NCBI GenBank assembly: GCA_900772035.1 | Contig: CAAGQE010000264.1 | Span: forward strand, 1-7,513 | Length of the DNA stretch: 7,513 nt | Direction: 5' to 3' | Source of the DNA: Candidatus Gastranaerophilales bacterium | GTDB lineage: Bacteria; Cyanobacteriota; Vampirovibrionia; Gastranaerophilales; Gastranaerophilaceae | Shown here: positions 1 through 6,544 of the stretch, piece after piece | Position numbering within the stretch: position 1 is the stretch's first letter | How the letters are laid out: every line of letters starts with the position of its first letter | The notes under the pieces: model-generated | Seen by the model: the letters and a program-made list of their open reading frames with translations, nothing else | The model's database searches: none | What the model was told of the DNA's origin: nothing | Position numbers and translations under genes: made by a program

Positions 1-1
1 G

Positions 2-1240
2 GAAGAAAATCTCGCAATGATTTCAGACAGTATAAAATACTTGTTGTCAAAGGGCAGACGTGTTTTCTTTGATGCGGAACACTTTTTTGACGGTTATAAA
101 AACAACCCCGAATATGCTGTTCTTGCTGCAAAAACTGCTCATGAAGCAGGCGCGGAAAGAGTTATTCTTTGTGATACAAACGGCGGCTGCATGAATTATG
201 AAATTTCGGATATTACAAAAGCCGTAATTGACGCTATTCCCGATATAAAATTGGGTGTTCACGTCCATAACGACGGTGATATGGCGGTTGCAAACTCGAT
301 TGCTGCCGTGGATGCGGGCGCAATCCAAATCCAAGGAACGATAAACGGATATGGCGAAAGATGCGGAAATGCCAACCTTTGCTCGATTATTCCGAATTTG
401 CAACTTAAAAAAGGATATGACGTAATCGGAGATAAAATTGACAGATTGACGTTCGTTTCAAGTAACGTTGCGGAAATCACAAATGTTTCCTTGCCTGCAA
501 ATGCGCCTTACGTCGGACACAGCGCGTTCGCTCACAAGGCAGGCATACACGCGAGCGGGGTCAGAAAAAATTCTCAAACTTATGAACATATTTCTCCCGA
601 TTCTGTCGGTAACAGACGAAAAATCTTGATTTCCGACCAAGCAGGAACGGCTTCTTTGAAAGAAAAACTCCAAAACCTCAGAATTGTAAAAGGCTTGAAA
701 GAGTCAGATTTGCCGAAAATTATCGAGAGAATTAAAAAACTCGAATGGAAAGGCTTTGCATTTGAGGGCGCGGAAGCATCTTTTGAACTTTTGATTATCA
801 AAACATTGGGACAGTTGCCTGATTTCTTTGAAATTTCAGGTTTCAGGGTTATCGGCGATACTTTTTTGGGCGAAAAAAATCATAATATTATTACGGAAGC
901 ATCTGTAAAAGTTAAGATTGACGACCATAATATTCATACGGTGGCAGAGGGGGAAGGTCCTGTCAATGCACTTGATACTGCGCTCAGAAAGGCACTTGTC
1001 GAATTTTATCCCGAAGTTTTGAAGTACAAACTTTGCGACTTTAAAGTTCGTATTTTGGATAGTAAAGACGGCACGGCTGCGACTGTTCGGGTAAATGTCG
1101 AAACGACAGACGGAATTAACAAATGGGATACGGTTGGAGTTAGTGAAGACATCATCGAGGCTTCGTATATGGCGATTTCGGACAGTATGATGTACGGCTT
1201 GATATTGCATAATCCCGATTGTATGGACTATCTTGATTAA
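2..1240 (+). CDS. cimA: (R)-citramalate synthase, 5'-truncated by the window edge
   Basis: Condenses pyruvate with acetyl-CoA to (R)-citramalate, the entry step of the threonine-independent route to isoleucine; cytosolic. The frame is open from base 2 (EENLA before the Met at 17), so that Met is internal and roughly 110 N-terminal residues, including the first catalytic motif, lie outside the window. Counting from the Met at 17, the rest of the HMGL-like TIM barrel is visible: DAEHFFDGYK (19-28), CDTNGG (52-57) and the metal-binding HxH in GVHVHND (80-86). Next comes NGYGERCGNAN, then SAFAHKAGIHASGV, typical of the isopropylmalate/citramalate synthase family. The last ~150 residues form the LeuA-type allosteric/dimerisation domain, ending in VGVSEDIIEASYMAISDSMMYGLI. 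DAEHFFDGYK and the domain order favour CimA over LeuA (2-isopropylmalate synthase). The downstream gene begins 9 bases after the TAA stop, so the two are probably co-transcribed. Confidence 0.93.
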   Translation, partial: EENLAMISDSIKYLLSKGRRVFFDAEHFFDGYKNNPEYAVLAAKTAHEAGAERVILCDTNGGCMNYEISDITKAVIDAIPDIKLGVHVHNDGDMAVANSIAAVDAGAIQIQGTINGYGERCGNANLCSIIPNLQLKKGYDVIGDKIDRLTFVSSNVAEITNVSLPANAPYVGHSAFAHKAGIHASGVRKNSQTYEHISPDSVGNRRKILISDQAGTASLKEKLQNLRIVKGLKESDLPKIIERIKKLEWKGFAFEGAEASFELLIIKTLGQLPDFFEISGFRVIGDTFLGEKNHNIITEASVKVKIDDHNIHTVAEGEGPVNALDTALRKALVEFYPEVLKYKLCDFKVRILDSKDGTAATVRVNVETTDGINKWDTVGVSEDIIEASYMAISDSMMYGLILHNPDCMDYLD

Positions 1241-1243
1241 GGA
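1239..1243 (+). promoter_or_regulatory. Ribosome binding site that sets the GTG start of mntP
   Basis: AAGGA overlaps the stop codon of cimA and lies 6 bases before the GTG at 1250. No ATG sits near it, and the protein encoded from this GTG begins exactly where MntP proteins do, so GTG is the likely start. The overlap suggests translational coupling to cimA. Confidence 0.7.
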
Positions 1244-1249
1244 AAAATT

Positions 1250-1822
1250 GTGGGCTTTTTTATACAAACATTGTTAATTGGCATAGGGCTTTCGATGGAC
1301 GCTTTTGCGGTTTCTGTCTGCAAAGGGCTTGGAATGAGCAAGCTGAATAAAAAGCAAATGTTTGTAATTGCTCTTTATTTCGGCGGATTTCAGGCACTAA
1401 TGCCGTTTATCGGTTGGGCAGTCGGGGCGAGATTTTCTTCTTATGTTTCACAATACGCACATTGGATTGCGTTTGTGTTGCTCGCTATTATTGGCGGAAA
1501 AATGATGCATGAGTCGGTAACGGAAAGCGACGATTGCGAAAACGTTGAAGAAAAAGATAAAAAACTTTCTCATAAAGAACTTTTGATGCTTGCGATAGCG
1601 ACGAGCATTGATGCTTTGGCGGTGGGAATTTCTTTTGCATTTTTGAATGTTCCGATTGTGCCGTCAATAATTATTATCGGCTTGACCACGTTTGTAATTT
1701 CGCTGGCAGGTGTCGTAATCGGCAATATTTTCGGCTCGAAGTACAAAAATAAAGCCGAATTTGTCGGTGGCTTAATCTTAGTTGTAATCGGCTTGAAAAT
1801 AGTTTTGGAACAACTTTTATAA
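1250..1822 (+). CDS. mntP: Manganese efflux pump MntP (DUF204 family)
   Basis: An inner-membrane exporter of Mn(II) that protects the cell from manganese excess. The 190-residue length matches the family (about 185-190). The protein has two homologous halves of three membrane segments each. The first carries GIGLSMDAFAVSVCKGLG (11-28) and the second LAIATSIDALAVGISFAF (114-131). The paired acidic residues D17 and D121 in these repeats correspond to intramembrane aspartates important in the family. YFGGFQALMPFIGW (43-56) and the C-terminal GGLILVVIGLKIVLEQLL are also typical. A short acidic and lysine-rich cytoplasmic loop (about 91-109) joins the halves. Starting at GTG, it follows cimA by 9 bases. 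It has no leader of its own, so the manganese-sensing yybP-ykoY riboswitch that often precedes mntP is absent here. Confidence 0.95.
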   Translation: MGFFIQTLLIGIGLSMDAFAVSVCKGLGMSKLNKKQMFVIALYFGGFQALMPFIGWAVGARFSSYVSQYAHWIAFVLLAIIGGKMMHESVTESDDCENVEEKDKKLSHKELLMLAIATSIDALAVGISFAFLNVPIVPSIIIIGLTTFVISLAGVVIGNIFGSKYKNKAEFVGGLILVVIGLKIVLEQLL

Positions 1823-1870
1823 TACTTTGTCAATGTGAAACGAAAGAACCTTTGTTTGTTCTGCCTCTTA

Positions 1871-1891
1871 AATAAGCGGATTTTGCTTATT
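1871..1891. repeat. Small inverted repeat downstream of mntP
   Basis: AATAAGC (1871-1877) and GCTTATT (1885-1891) form a perfect 7-bp stem around a 7-base loop. It is followed by AGTCCGAAC rather than a T-run, so it is not a standard intrinsic terminator. It could stabilise the 3' end of the mntP mRNA or be a remnant of an intergenic repeat. Confidence 0.45.
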
Positions 1892-1940
1892 AGTCCGAAC
1901 TTGTTTCAGCTTAAATATCTGCAAAACATTGTTAAATCAG

Positions 1941-1970
1941 ATTCTTCGGTCTTTTAGACCTCAGAATGAC
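1941..1970. repeat. Palindromic intergenic repeat element, copy 1
   Basis: ATTCT (1941-1945) pairs with AGAAT (1963-1967) and GGTCT (1948-1952) with AGACC (1956-1960), separated by a TC/TC internal mismatch and closed by a TTT loop. The minus strand reads GTCATTCTGAGGTC...GACCGAAGAATCTG. That form resembles the 'GTCATTCTGAG...GAAGAATC' intergenic palindromes scattered through many bacterial genomes; this is from memory, not a search. Its end TCAGAATGAC (1961-1970) recurs as TCAGAGTGAC at 2039-2048. Confidence 0.55.
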
Positions 1971-2022
1971 AGTTTGACGGTGAGTTTTCAAGTTGAAGCG
2001 AAAAAACTTTTTTCAAAAAATT

Positions 2023-2048
2023 GTCACCCCGATATAAATCAGAGTGAC
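2023..2048. repeat. Palindromic intergenic repeat element, copy 2
   Basis: GTCACCCCGAT (2023-2033) faces ATCAGAGTGAC (2038-2048) across an ATAA loop, with 9 of 11 positions pairing. The minus strand begins GTCACTCTGA, matching 9 of 10 bases at the start of copy 1 (GTCATTCTGA), so the two look like diverged members of one family. It also lies where a terminator for rph would be expected, but no T-run follows on the minus strand. Confidence 0.5.
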
Positions 2049-2066
2049 GTTAAAATATTTTTGTTG

Positions 2067-2087
2067 ATTGGATTTTAGCCAATTTTT
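2067..2087 (+). terminator. Possible weak intrinsic terminator for mntP transcripts
   Basis: ATTGG (2067-2071) and CCAAT (2079-2083) form a 5-bp stem around ATTTTAG, followed by a T-run through 2087. The stem is short and A/T-rich, and it lies 245 bases after the mntP stop, overlapping the last codon of rph. It may only be chance. Confidence 0.25.
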
Positions 2088-2796
2088 ATACTTCCGTATT
2101 CGGATAAAGGCTAATGATTTTTTTAATGGCGTCTTTTGAAAGTTCAACGATTTCGTTCATTTTTTCAATGTCATAAGGCGCGCCTTCCGCGGTGGTTTGA
2201 AACTCGATAACCTTGCCGGATTGTGTCATTACTGCGTTACTGTCGACTTGAGCGTGAGAATCCTCAATGTAATTTAAGTCCAAAATTACTTCGCCGTCAT
2301 AAATGCCTGCCGAAACTGCCGCAATCGGTTCAATAATCGGGGATTGTTCAAGTTTACCTTCTTTGATGAGTTTGTTGATTGCAATGGATAAAGCGACAAA
2401 ACCGCCGCAAATGCTGGCACAACGAGTTCCGCCGTCGGCTTGAATTACGTCTGCATCAATAATTATTGTTCTTTCGCCGAGTTTTTCCAAATCTACGCAA
2501 GAGCGCAGCGCTCTTCCGATAAGTCTTTGGATTTCCTGAGTTCTGCCCGAAACCTTTGAACGTTCTCTTTGGCATCGGGTCGAAGTTGAAGTTGGCAAGA
2601 GGGAGTATTCAGCCGTAACCCAGCCGCGCATGTCCTCTTTTTCCATCCATTTGGGCTTCTTTTCGTCATTTGTTGCTGTGACGATAACCTTTGTGTCACC
2701 AAATTCCGCAAGCACGGAAGCAAGTGCGTTTTTTGTATAATTCGGGGTGAATTTAATCTGTCTGGTTTCGTTGTATGCTCTGCCGTCGTTTCTCAT
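2086..2796 (-). CDS. rph: Ribonuclease PH
   Basis: A phosphate-dependent 3'-5' exoribonuclease that trims nucleotides downstream of the CCA end during tRNA maturation; cytosolic, working as a ring-shaped hexamer. The 236 residues cover one complete RNase PH fold. Visible motifs: MRNDGR at the start, GWVTAEYSLLP (58-68), SGRTQEIQRLIGRALR (83-98), the phosphate-binding QADGGTR (119-125) and DLNYIEDSHAQVD (173-185) with the catalytic-site acidic residues D179 and D185. An AAAGG ribosome site (2803-2807) lies 6 bases before the ATG. One oddity: the 'LPRAT..R' stretch reads LPTSTSTR, so Thr69 replaces the usual arginine. No rdgB/HAM1 gene follows, although that pair is common elsewhere. It is transcribed divergently from metG and converges on mntP. 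Confidence 0.96.
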   Translation of the reverse strand: MRNDGRAYNETRQIKFTPNYTKNALASVLAEFGDTKVIVTATNDEKKPKWMEKEDMRGWVTAEYSLLPTSTSTRCQRERSKVSGRTQEIQRLIGRALRSCVDLEKLGERTIIIDADVIQADGGTRCASICGGFVALSIAINKLIKEGKLEQSPIIEPIAAVSAGIYDGEVILDLNYIEDSHAQVDSNAVMTQSGKVIEFQTTAEGAPYDIEKMNEIVELSKDAIKKIISLYPNTEV

Positions 2797-2880
2797 AATG
2801 AACCTTTCAATATTTTGCTTTAATTAATATTATATTTGTGATACATATTTTATAACTTTATTATAAATATAAGAGGCAAT
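2797..2880. promoter_or_regulatory. Divergent promoter region of rph and metG
   Basis: 84 very A/T-rich bases between two divergent start codons. Toward metG there is a candidate -10 TATAAA (2862-2867), with GTGATA (2838-2843) 18 bases upstream as a -35. Toward rph, the minus strand carries a perfect TATAAT (2829-2834) but no good -35. The two promoters would interleave. AT richness makes chance matches easy, so the boxes are tentative; that promoters are here follows from the gene arrangement. The metG ribosome site AAGAGG (2871-2876) is only 4 bases from its ATG. Confidence 0.5.
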
Positions 2881-4446
2881 ATGAACAAGTTTTATTTAAC
2901 AACGGCAATAGATTATGTAAACGGAAAGCCGCATATCGGTCACGCTTACGAAAAAATTATGTGTGATGTTATATTTCGTCACTTTACACAAAGAGTTGAG
3001 GATTGTCACTTTTTGACAGGTACGGACGAACACGGTGTTAAAATTCAAAAAACAGCAGAAAAAAAAGGAATTACACCGAAAGAACTCTGCGACGAAAACT
3101 CTTCAAGTTTTCAAGCTGCTTGGAAAGAACTCGGCATTGAATATGACGATTTTATCAGAACGACAGACGAAAGACACGTAAAAGCCGTACAAAAAATATT
3201 CCAAAAACTTGTTGATAACGGCGATGTTTATAAACACGCATACGAAGGTTTGTATTGTGCAGGCTGCGAATCTTTCTTAAACGAACGCGACTTGACGGAA
3301 GACGGACTTTGTCCAGATCACCTCAAAAAGCCCGAAAAAGTTACGGAAGAAAATTACTTCTTCAGACTTACAAAATACAAAGATGCGATAATTAAGCACA
3401 TCAAGGAACATCCCGAATTTTTGCAACCTGCATTTAAGGTTAACGAAGTTCTCAAACAATTGGAAGACATTCAAGACATTTCTGTTTCGAGAAATAAAAA
3501 CTCTGTGTCTTGGGGTATTCCTGTTCCGAATGATGACGAACAAGTTATCTATGTTTGGATTGATGCACTTTCAAACTACATCACGGCGCTCGGTTACGAT
3601 ACGGAAAATCCGTCTGAGGATTTCAAAAAATACTGGCCTGCCGATGTTCAAATTATCGGTAAAGACATTTTGAAATTCCACGCGATTTATTGGAGCGCAA
3701 TTCTTATGGCATTAGGTTTGGAATTACCGAAAACCATTTGCGCACACGGCTGGATTACAATTGACGAAACAAAAATGAGCAAATCTTTGGGCAATGTAAT
3801 TGCGCCGACTGATATTTTAAAAGCGTTTGAACTCGCAACTCCCGATGCGCTTCGTTATTATATGGTAACATCAGCGCCTTTCGGACGTGACGGAAATTAT
3901 TCCGATGAAGATTTCAAAGAAAAAGTTAATGCGGATCTTGCAAACAATATCGGCAACTTGCTTAACAGAACGCTCAATATGTTGGTAAAATATTTTGACG
4001 GTGAAATTAAACCCGAATTTATCAAGAGTGATAACGAAATTGCAAAAGCGGGCGATAAAGCAATCGAAGATTTGAAAAAATGCTTTGACGGCTATCAAGT
4101 ATGTGAAGCGGCAAACGTAATTGTCGAATTTGCAAATACTGTTAACAAATACGTTGCAGACACGGCGCCTTGGTCACTTGCAAAAGAAGAAAAGATGACC
4201 GAATGCGGAGAAGTCTTGTACAACGTGCTTGAAGCGACAAGAAAAATCGCTGTAATGCTTTATCCTTATTGCCCGAATATTTCAAACGAAATATTCTCGC
4301 AACTTTCAGCAGAAGCAGATGTAAAATTTGCAGACGTTAAAAACGGCGAACTTAAAGCAGGAAAAATCACGGAAAAAGAAAAAATTCACCCCGTATTCCC
4401 GAGAATGGATTCGGAACTTGCGAAAGACAAAAAGAAAGCAAAATAA
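2881..4446 (+). CDS. metG: Methionyl-tRNA synthetase, short form without C-terminal tRNA-binding domain
   Basis: A class I synthetase that charges tRNA-Met (initiator and elongator) with methionine in the cytosol. The Rossmann catalytic core shows HIGH at 18-21 in KPHIGHAYEK, FLTGTDEHG (44-52), YVWIDALSNY (224-233), IGKDILKFHAIYW (259-271) and KMSKS at 298-302. The connective insertion keeps one zinc knuckle: C126, C129, C144 and H147 (the CxxC...CxxH arrangement). The helical anticodon-binding domain follows, with NLLNRTLNML (359-368), NKYVADTAPW (422-431) and HPVFPRMD near the end. At 521 residues it stops there with a lysine-rich tail, and lacks the EMAP-II-like domain that brings longer MetRS proteins to about 650-680 residues. 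The ATG follows AAGAGG closely. The TAA stop directly abuts the start of prfB. Confidence 0.97.
   Translation: MNKFYLTTAIDYVNGKPHIGHAYEKIMCDVIFRHFTQRVEDCHFLTGTDEHGVKIQKTAEKKGITPKELCDENSSSFQAAWKELGIEYDDFIRTTDERHVKAVQKIFQKLVDNGDVYKHAYEGLYCAGCESFLNERDLTEDGLCPDHLKKPEKVTEENYFFRLTKYKDAIIKHIKEHPEFLQPAFKVNEVLKQLEDIQDISVSRNKNSVSWGIPVPNDDEQVIYVWIDALSNYITALGYDTENPSEDFKKYWPADVQIIGKDILKFHAIYWSAILMALGLELPKTICAHGWITIDETKMSKSLGNVIAPTDILKAFELATPDALRYYMVTSAPFGRDGNYSDEDFKEKVNADLANNIGNLLNRTLNMLVKYFDGEIKPEFIKSDNEIAKAGDKAIEDLKKCFDGYQVCEAANVIVEFANTVNKYVADTAPWSLAKEEKMTECGEVLYNVLEATRKIAVMLYPYCPNISNEIFSQLSAEADVKFADVKNGELKAGKITEKEKIHPVFPRMDSELAKDKKKAK
4275..4296. repeat. Perfect 9-bp hairpin inside metG
   Basis: GAATATTTC (4275-4283) and GAAATATTC (4288-4296) are exact inverted repeats around AAAC. 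The bases encode part of PNISNEIFS in the anticodon-binding domain. Given the AT-rich composition, one such hairpin in 7.5 kb is not surprising. Confidence 0.4.
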
Positions 4447-5547
4447 TTGATTTACGACGATTTGAAACAAAATTTCAATACCGCAAAAACTGCTCTTTCA
4501 AAGGCGAAAGACTATCTCAAGCCTGAAGATTTGGAAGAGTGTGTAAATCAATGCGAAAAAGAACTTCAAACCCCCGAAATTTGGCAAAATTCCGACACTT
4601 CTTCCGCTATTTCAAAAAAATTGAAAGATGCGAAAGACACTCTTGCGCAGATTAAAAAATGGGACACAAAACTCGAAGATGTCGGCGTGATGTTTGAACT
4701 TTTTCAAGAATGCAAGGAAGATTATCTCTTAAAGGAAATTGAAAAATATTTAAAAAATCTTTTGGCAGAACTTGAAGCAAAGGAAATCGAAAAAACTTTA
4801 AGCGGTGAATACGATAAAGACGATGTAATCATCACGGTTAACGCAGGTGCAGGCGGAACTGATGCTCAAGATTGGGCGCAAATGCTTCTTCGCATGTATT
4901 GCCGTTGGGCAGAAAAGAAGGGTTGGAAAACCGAACTTATTGAACGCTCAGACGGTGAAGAAGCGGGCATAAAGTCTGCTACCGTAAAGATTTGCGGAAA
5001 TTACGCTTACGGATATGCAAAAGCCGAAAAAGGAGTTCACAGACTCGTAAGAATTTCTCCTTTTAACGCAAACGGCAAGCGCCAAACGAGTTTTGCGAGT
5101 TTGGAAGTCAGTCCTGTAATTGCTGATTTTGAAAAGAAGATTGTAATACCGCAAGAAGATATTACTGTCGATACAATGCGTTCCGGCGGCGCAGGCGGAC
5201 AAAACGTAAACAAAGTTGAAACCGCCGTCAGAATTTTGCACAAGCCGACGGGAATTGTGGTTCGTTGCCAGCAACAACGCTCACAACTTCAGAATAAAGA
5301 AACCGCTATGCAAATCCTTGCATCTAAGTTGCTCGCAATTAAGCAAGCAGAACACGAGCAAAAATTATCCTCTCTTAAAGGCGAAAATATGGATATCAAC
5401 TTTGGTTCACAAATTCGCTCTTATGTTTTCCACCCGTACAAAATGGTCAAGGACCATAGAACAAACATAGAAGTCGGAAACGTTGATGCGGTTATGGACG
5501 GCGAAATTGATACTTTTATTGAGGGCTATCTGAAAAGTTGTATATAA
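4447..5547 (+). CDS. prfB: Peptide chain release factor 2, no frameshift site
   Basis: Recognises UGA and UAA stop codons on the ribosome and triggers peptide release. 366 residues, the normal length. Domain 1 is the N-terminal helical part (to about 115). The stop-recognition SPF tripeptide is at 204-206 in [18 protein letters not shown], which marks RF2 rather than RF1 (PxT). The catalytic GGQ is at 250-252, preceded by Ser246 where E. coli K-12 has Thr. [12 protein letters not shown] and DHRT follow, as usual. The start is TTG at 4447, immediately after the metG TAA. The ribosome site is weak (AAGAAAG inside the end of metG), so translation is probably coupled to metG. The region corresponding to the E. 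coli CUU-UGA-C frameshift (around Leu24) is in frame as DYLKPED, with no internal stop, so the classic autoregulation is absent. A second in-frame TTG (codon 6) is a less likely start. Confidence 0.96.
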   Translation: MIYDDLKQNFNTAKTALSKAKDYLKPEDLEECVNQCEKELQTPEIWQNSDTSSAISKKLKDAKDTLAQIKKWDTKLEDVGVMFELFQECKEDYLLKEIEKYLKNLLAELEAKEIEKTLSGEYDKDDVIITVNAGAGGTDAQDWAQMLLRMYCRWAEKKGWKTELIERSDGEEAGIKSATVKICGNYAYGYAKAEKGVHRLVRISPFNANGKRQTSFASLEVSPVIADFEKKIVIPQEDITVDTMRSGGAGGQNVNKVETAVRILHKPTGIVVRCQQQRSQLQNKETAMQILASKLLAIKQAEHEQKLSSLKGENMDINFGSQIRSYVFHPYKMVKDHRTNIEVGNVDAVMDGEIDTFIEGYLKSCI

Positions 5548-5563
5548 TATAAATTTTTTAATC

Positions 5564-5597
5564 AAAAAAAAGCGGACTTTCAAAGTCCGCTTTTTTG
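5564..5597. terminator. Bidirectional intrinsic terminator between prfB and the FkbM-like gene
   Basis: AGCGGACTT (5571-5579) pairs perfectly with AAGTCCGCT (5583-5591) around TCA. A seven-A run lies on the left and a six-T run on the right (5591-5596), so each strand has a GC-rich stem followed by a U-run. It sits 16 bases after the prfB stop and 14 bases past the 3' end of the minus-strand gene, and so serves both convergent units. Confidence 0.92.
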
Positions 5598-5611
5598 TAT
5601 TGTTCGTTAAA

Positions 5612-6436
5612 TTATTTAACTGTTGCGTACATAATTACGTTATTTGCATTTTTCGGAGCGCTGTGAGCACCAACTTGGAACTTGTAGCCTAAACCGAGTT
5701 TGTTAACGTCATTAATAATTTCAAATACGTCTTGAGGTCTGTGGTGAATTGAAATTGCCAAATCAGGTTTTTGTGTTTTCAAAATGTTTTCGGCACCTTT
5801 CAATGCTGATTTTTCAGCACCTTCGATATCAAGAACGATTAAGTCGATTTTGGGAATATTTTGTTTGATTGCATAATCGTCAAGTTTAACTAGTGTTGCG
5901 GGAATATAAACGCTGTCGTTTGCTCTGTAAACCAAAGAACCGTCGATGTTATCTTTGAAGTACAATGCTTTTGAAGTGTTTTTGTTCCATAAGCCGACTG
6001 CGTGAGTTTTTACGTTTGTATAACCTTTGTCAGCAATTTGTTTTTTAATTTTTTCAACGATGGTCATATTGGGGTCGAAACCGTGAATTTCGCCTTTCGG
6101 ACCGATAGCATCAGCCATTTTGTATGTCAAAGACAAATCGTCCGAAATACCGCCGTTGATAATAACATCACCTTCTTTGGGTGAAACTTGCGGATTGAAG
6201 CATTCGGGATATTTGTCTTTCAATTTTGCATCAATTGCTTTACCTTCGTCATAATATGCGACTAAAGCATCATAAGCCTCTTTTGAATATTCATCAGTCA
6301 AAAGATTTCTTGCCGCATTAATTTCTTTACCGTATTTAATACTGTAATCTTGAAGGCTGTAACCAAATTTTACGCCCAATAAAACTAAGCATATAGTAAA
6401 GAAAACCCATAACTTTTTTACAACATTTTCATTCAT
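5612..6436 (-). CDS. Membrane-anchored FkbM-family methyltransferase-fold protein
   Basis: A 274-residue protein of the FkbM type, a SAM-dependent O-methyltransferase fold often found with polysaccharide or natural-product genes; its substrate cannot be read here. Residues 9-22 (LWVFFTICLVLLGV) after NVVKK form a membrane anchor or uncleaved signal peptide; the positive charge before it suggests the rest lies outside the cytoplasm. Residues 30-88 are a charged helical linker. The fold then shows the motif I region VIINGGISDD (91-100), GEIHGFDP (115-122), VKLDDYA (183-189), IDLIVLDIEGAE (197-208), ALKGAENILK (211-220) and LAISIHHRPQDVFEI (226-240), all in family order. Motif I is degenerate: N94 where Asp is usual and D100 where Gly is usual. 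An in-frame stop lies just upstream, so the ATG at 6434-6436 is the first possible start. Catalytic activity is uncertain. It lies downstream of the regulator on the same strand. Confidence 0.8.
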   Translation of the reverse strand: MNENVVKKLWVFFTICLVLLGVKFGYSLQDYSIKYGKEINAARNLLTDEYSKEAYDALVAYYDEGKAIDAKLKDKYPECFNPQVSPKEGDVIINGGISDDLSLTYKMADAIGPKGEIHGFDPNMTIVEKIKKQIADKGYTNVKTHAVGLWNKNTSKALYFKDNIDGSLVYRANDSVYIPATLVKLDDYAIKQNIPKIDLIVLDIEGAEKSALKGAENILKTQKPDLAISIHHRPQDVFEIINDVNKLGLGYKFQVGAHSAPKNANNVIMYATVK

Positions 6437-6449
6437 AACTTGTAAATTA

Positions 6450-6456
6450 TCACCTT
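6450..6456 (-). promoter_or_regulatory. Distant ribosome binding site of the FkbM-like gene
   Basis: On the minus strand AAGGTGA is the only Shine-Dalgarno-like sequence before the ATG and lies 13 bases from it, longer than the usual 5-9. The GTG inside it is out of frame with the gene and would give only a six-codon reading that ends at a TGA overlapping the real start. Confidence 0.45.
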
Positions 6457-6508
6457 ATCTATTTTAACTTATAAACAGTACAACCGTGTACTTATTAATA
6501 TCAAATTT

Positions 6509-6531
6509 TTGCCAAAAAGGCAAGTTTTTTT
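6509..6531 (+). terminator. Hairpin with T-run on the plus strand, after the 3' end of the regulator gene
   Basis: TTGCC (6509-6513) and GGCAA (6519-6523) enclose AAAAA and are followed by G and seven T on the plus strand. No plus-strand gene lies upstream, so it would stop only antisense or read-through RNA. Read on the minus strand, the stem is followed by AAATTTG, a poor terminator for the regulator gene. Confidence 0.4.
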
Positions 6532-6544
6532 ATCATTTTAACAG

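Larger units (their letters stand above)
1823..2085. other. Non-coding gap between convergent mntP and rph
   Basis: 263 bases with no supportable gene on either strand. Besides the hairpins listed separately there is a weak AGAAC/GTTCT inverted repeat (1845-1862, 8-base loop) with no T-run after it. I see no classical strong terminator for either flanking gene; the region is mostly small palindromes. Confidence 0.7.
6437..6544. other. Non-coding gap between the regulator and the FkbM-like gene
   Basis: 108 A/T-rich bases. Holds an AGTAC/GTACT inverted repeat (6477-6492, 6-base loop), the hairpin at 6509-6523 and the FkbM ribosome site. I found no convincing -35/-10 pair for the FkbM gene, so whether it has its own promoter or is read through from the regulator is open. 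Confidence 0.55.

Noticed and set aside
17..1240. Reading the Met at 17 as the real start of a short citramalate synthase
   Set aside because: The frame stays open to base 2 with family-like residues (EENLA), and the catalytic N-terminal part of the barrel is missing, so the gene is cut by the window edge.
836..1267. 143-codon open frame on the minus strand opposite cimA
   Set aside because: It lies wholly over the conserved regulatory domain of cimA, has no recognisable motifs, and its composition is that of an antisense shadow.
1823..2085. A small protein gene in the mntP-rph gap
   Set aside because: No start with a ribosome site opens a frame of useful length on either strand, and the region is dominated by palindromes.
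2600..3000. A tRNA or T-box leader before metG
   Set aside because: Only 84 A/T-rich bases separate rph from metG; no specifier stem, T-box sequence or cloverleaf is visible.
4948..5277. 109-codon minus-strand frame opposite prfB
   Set aside because: Fully inside the SPF-GGQ region of prfB, whose plus-strand protein is clearly conserved; no family resemblance.
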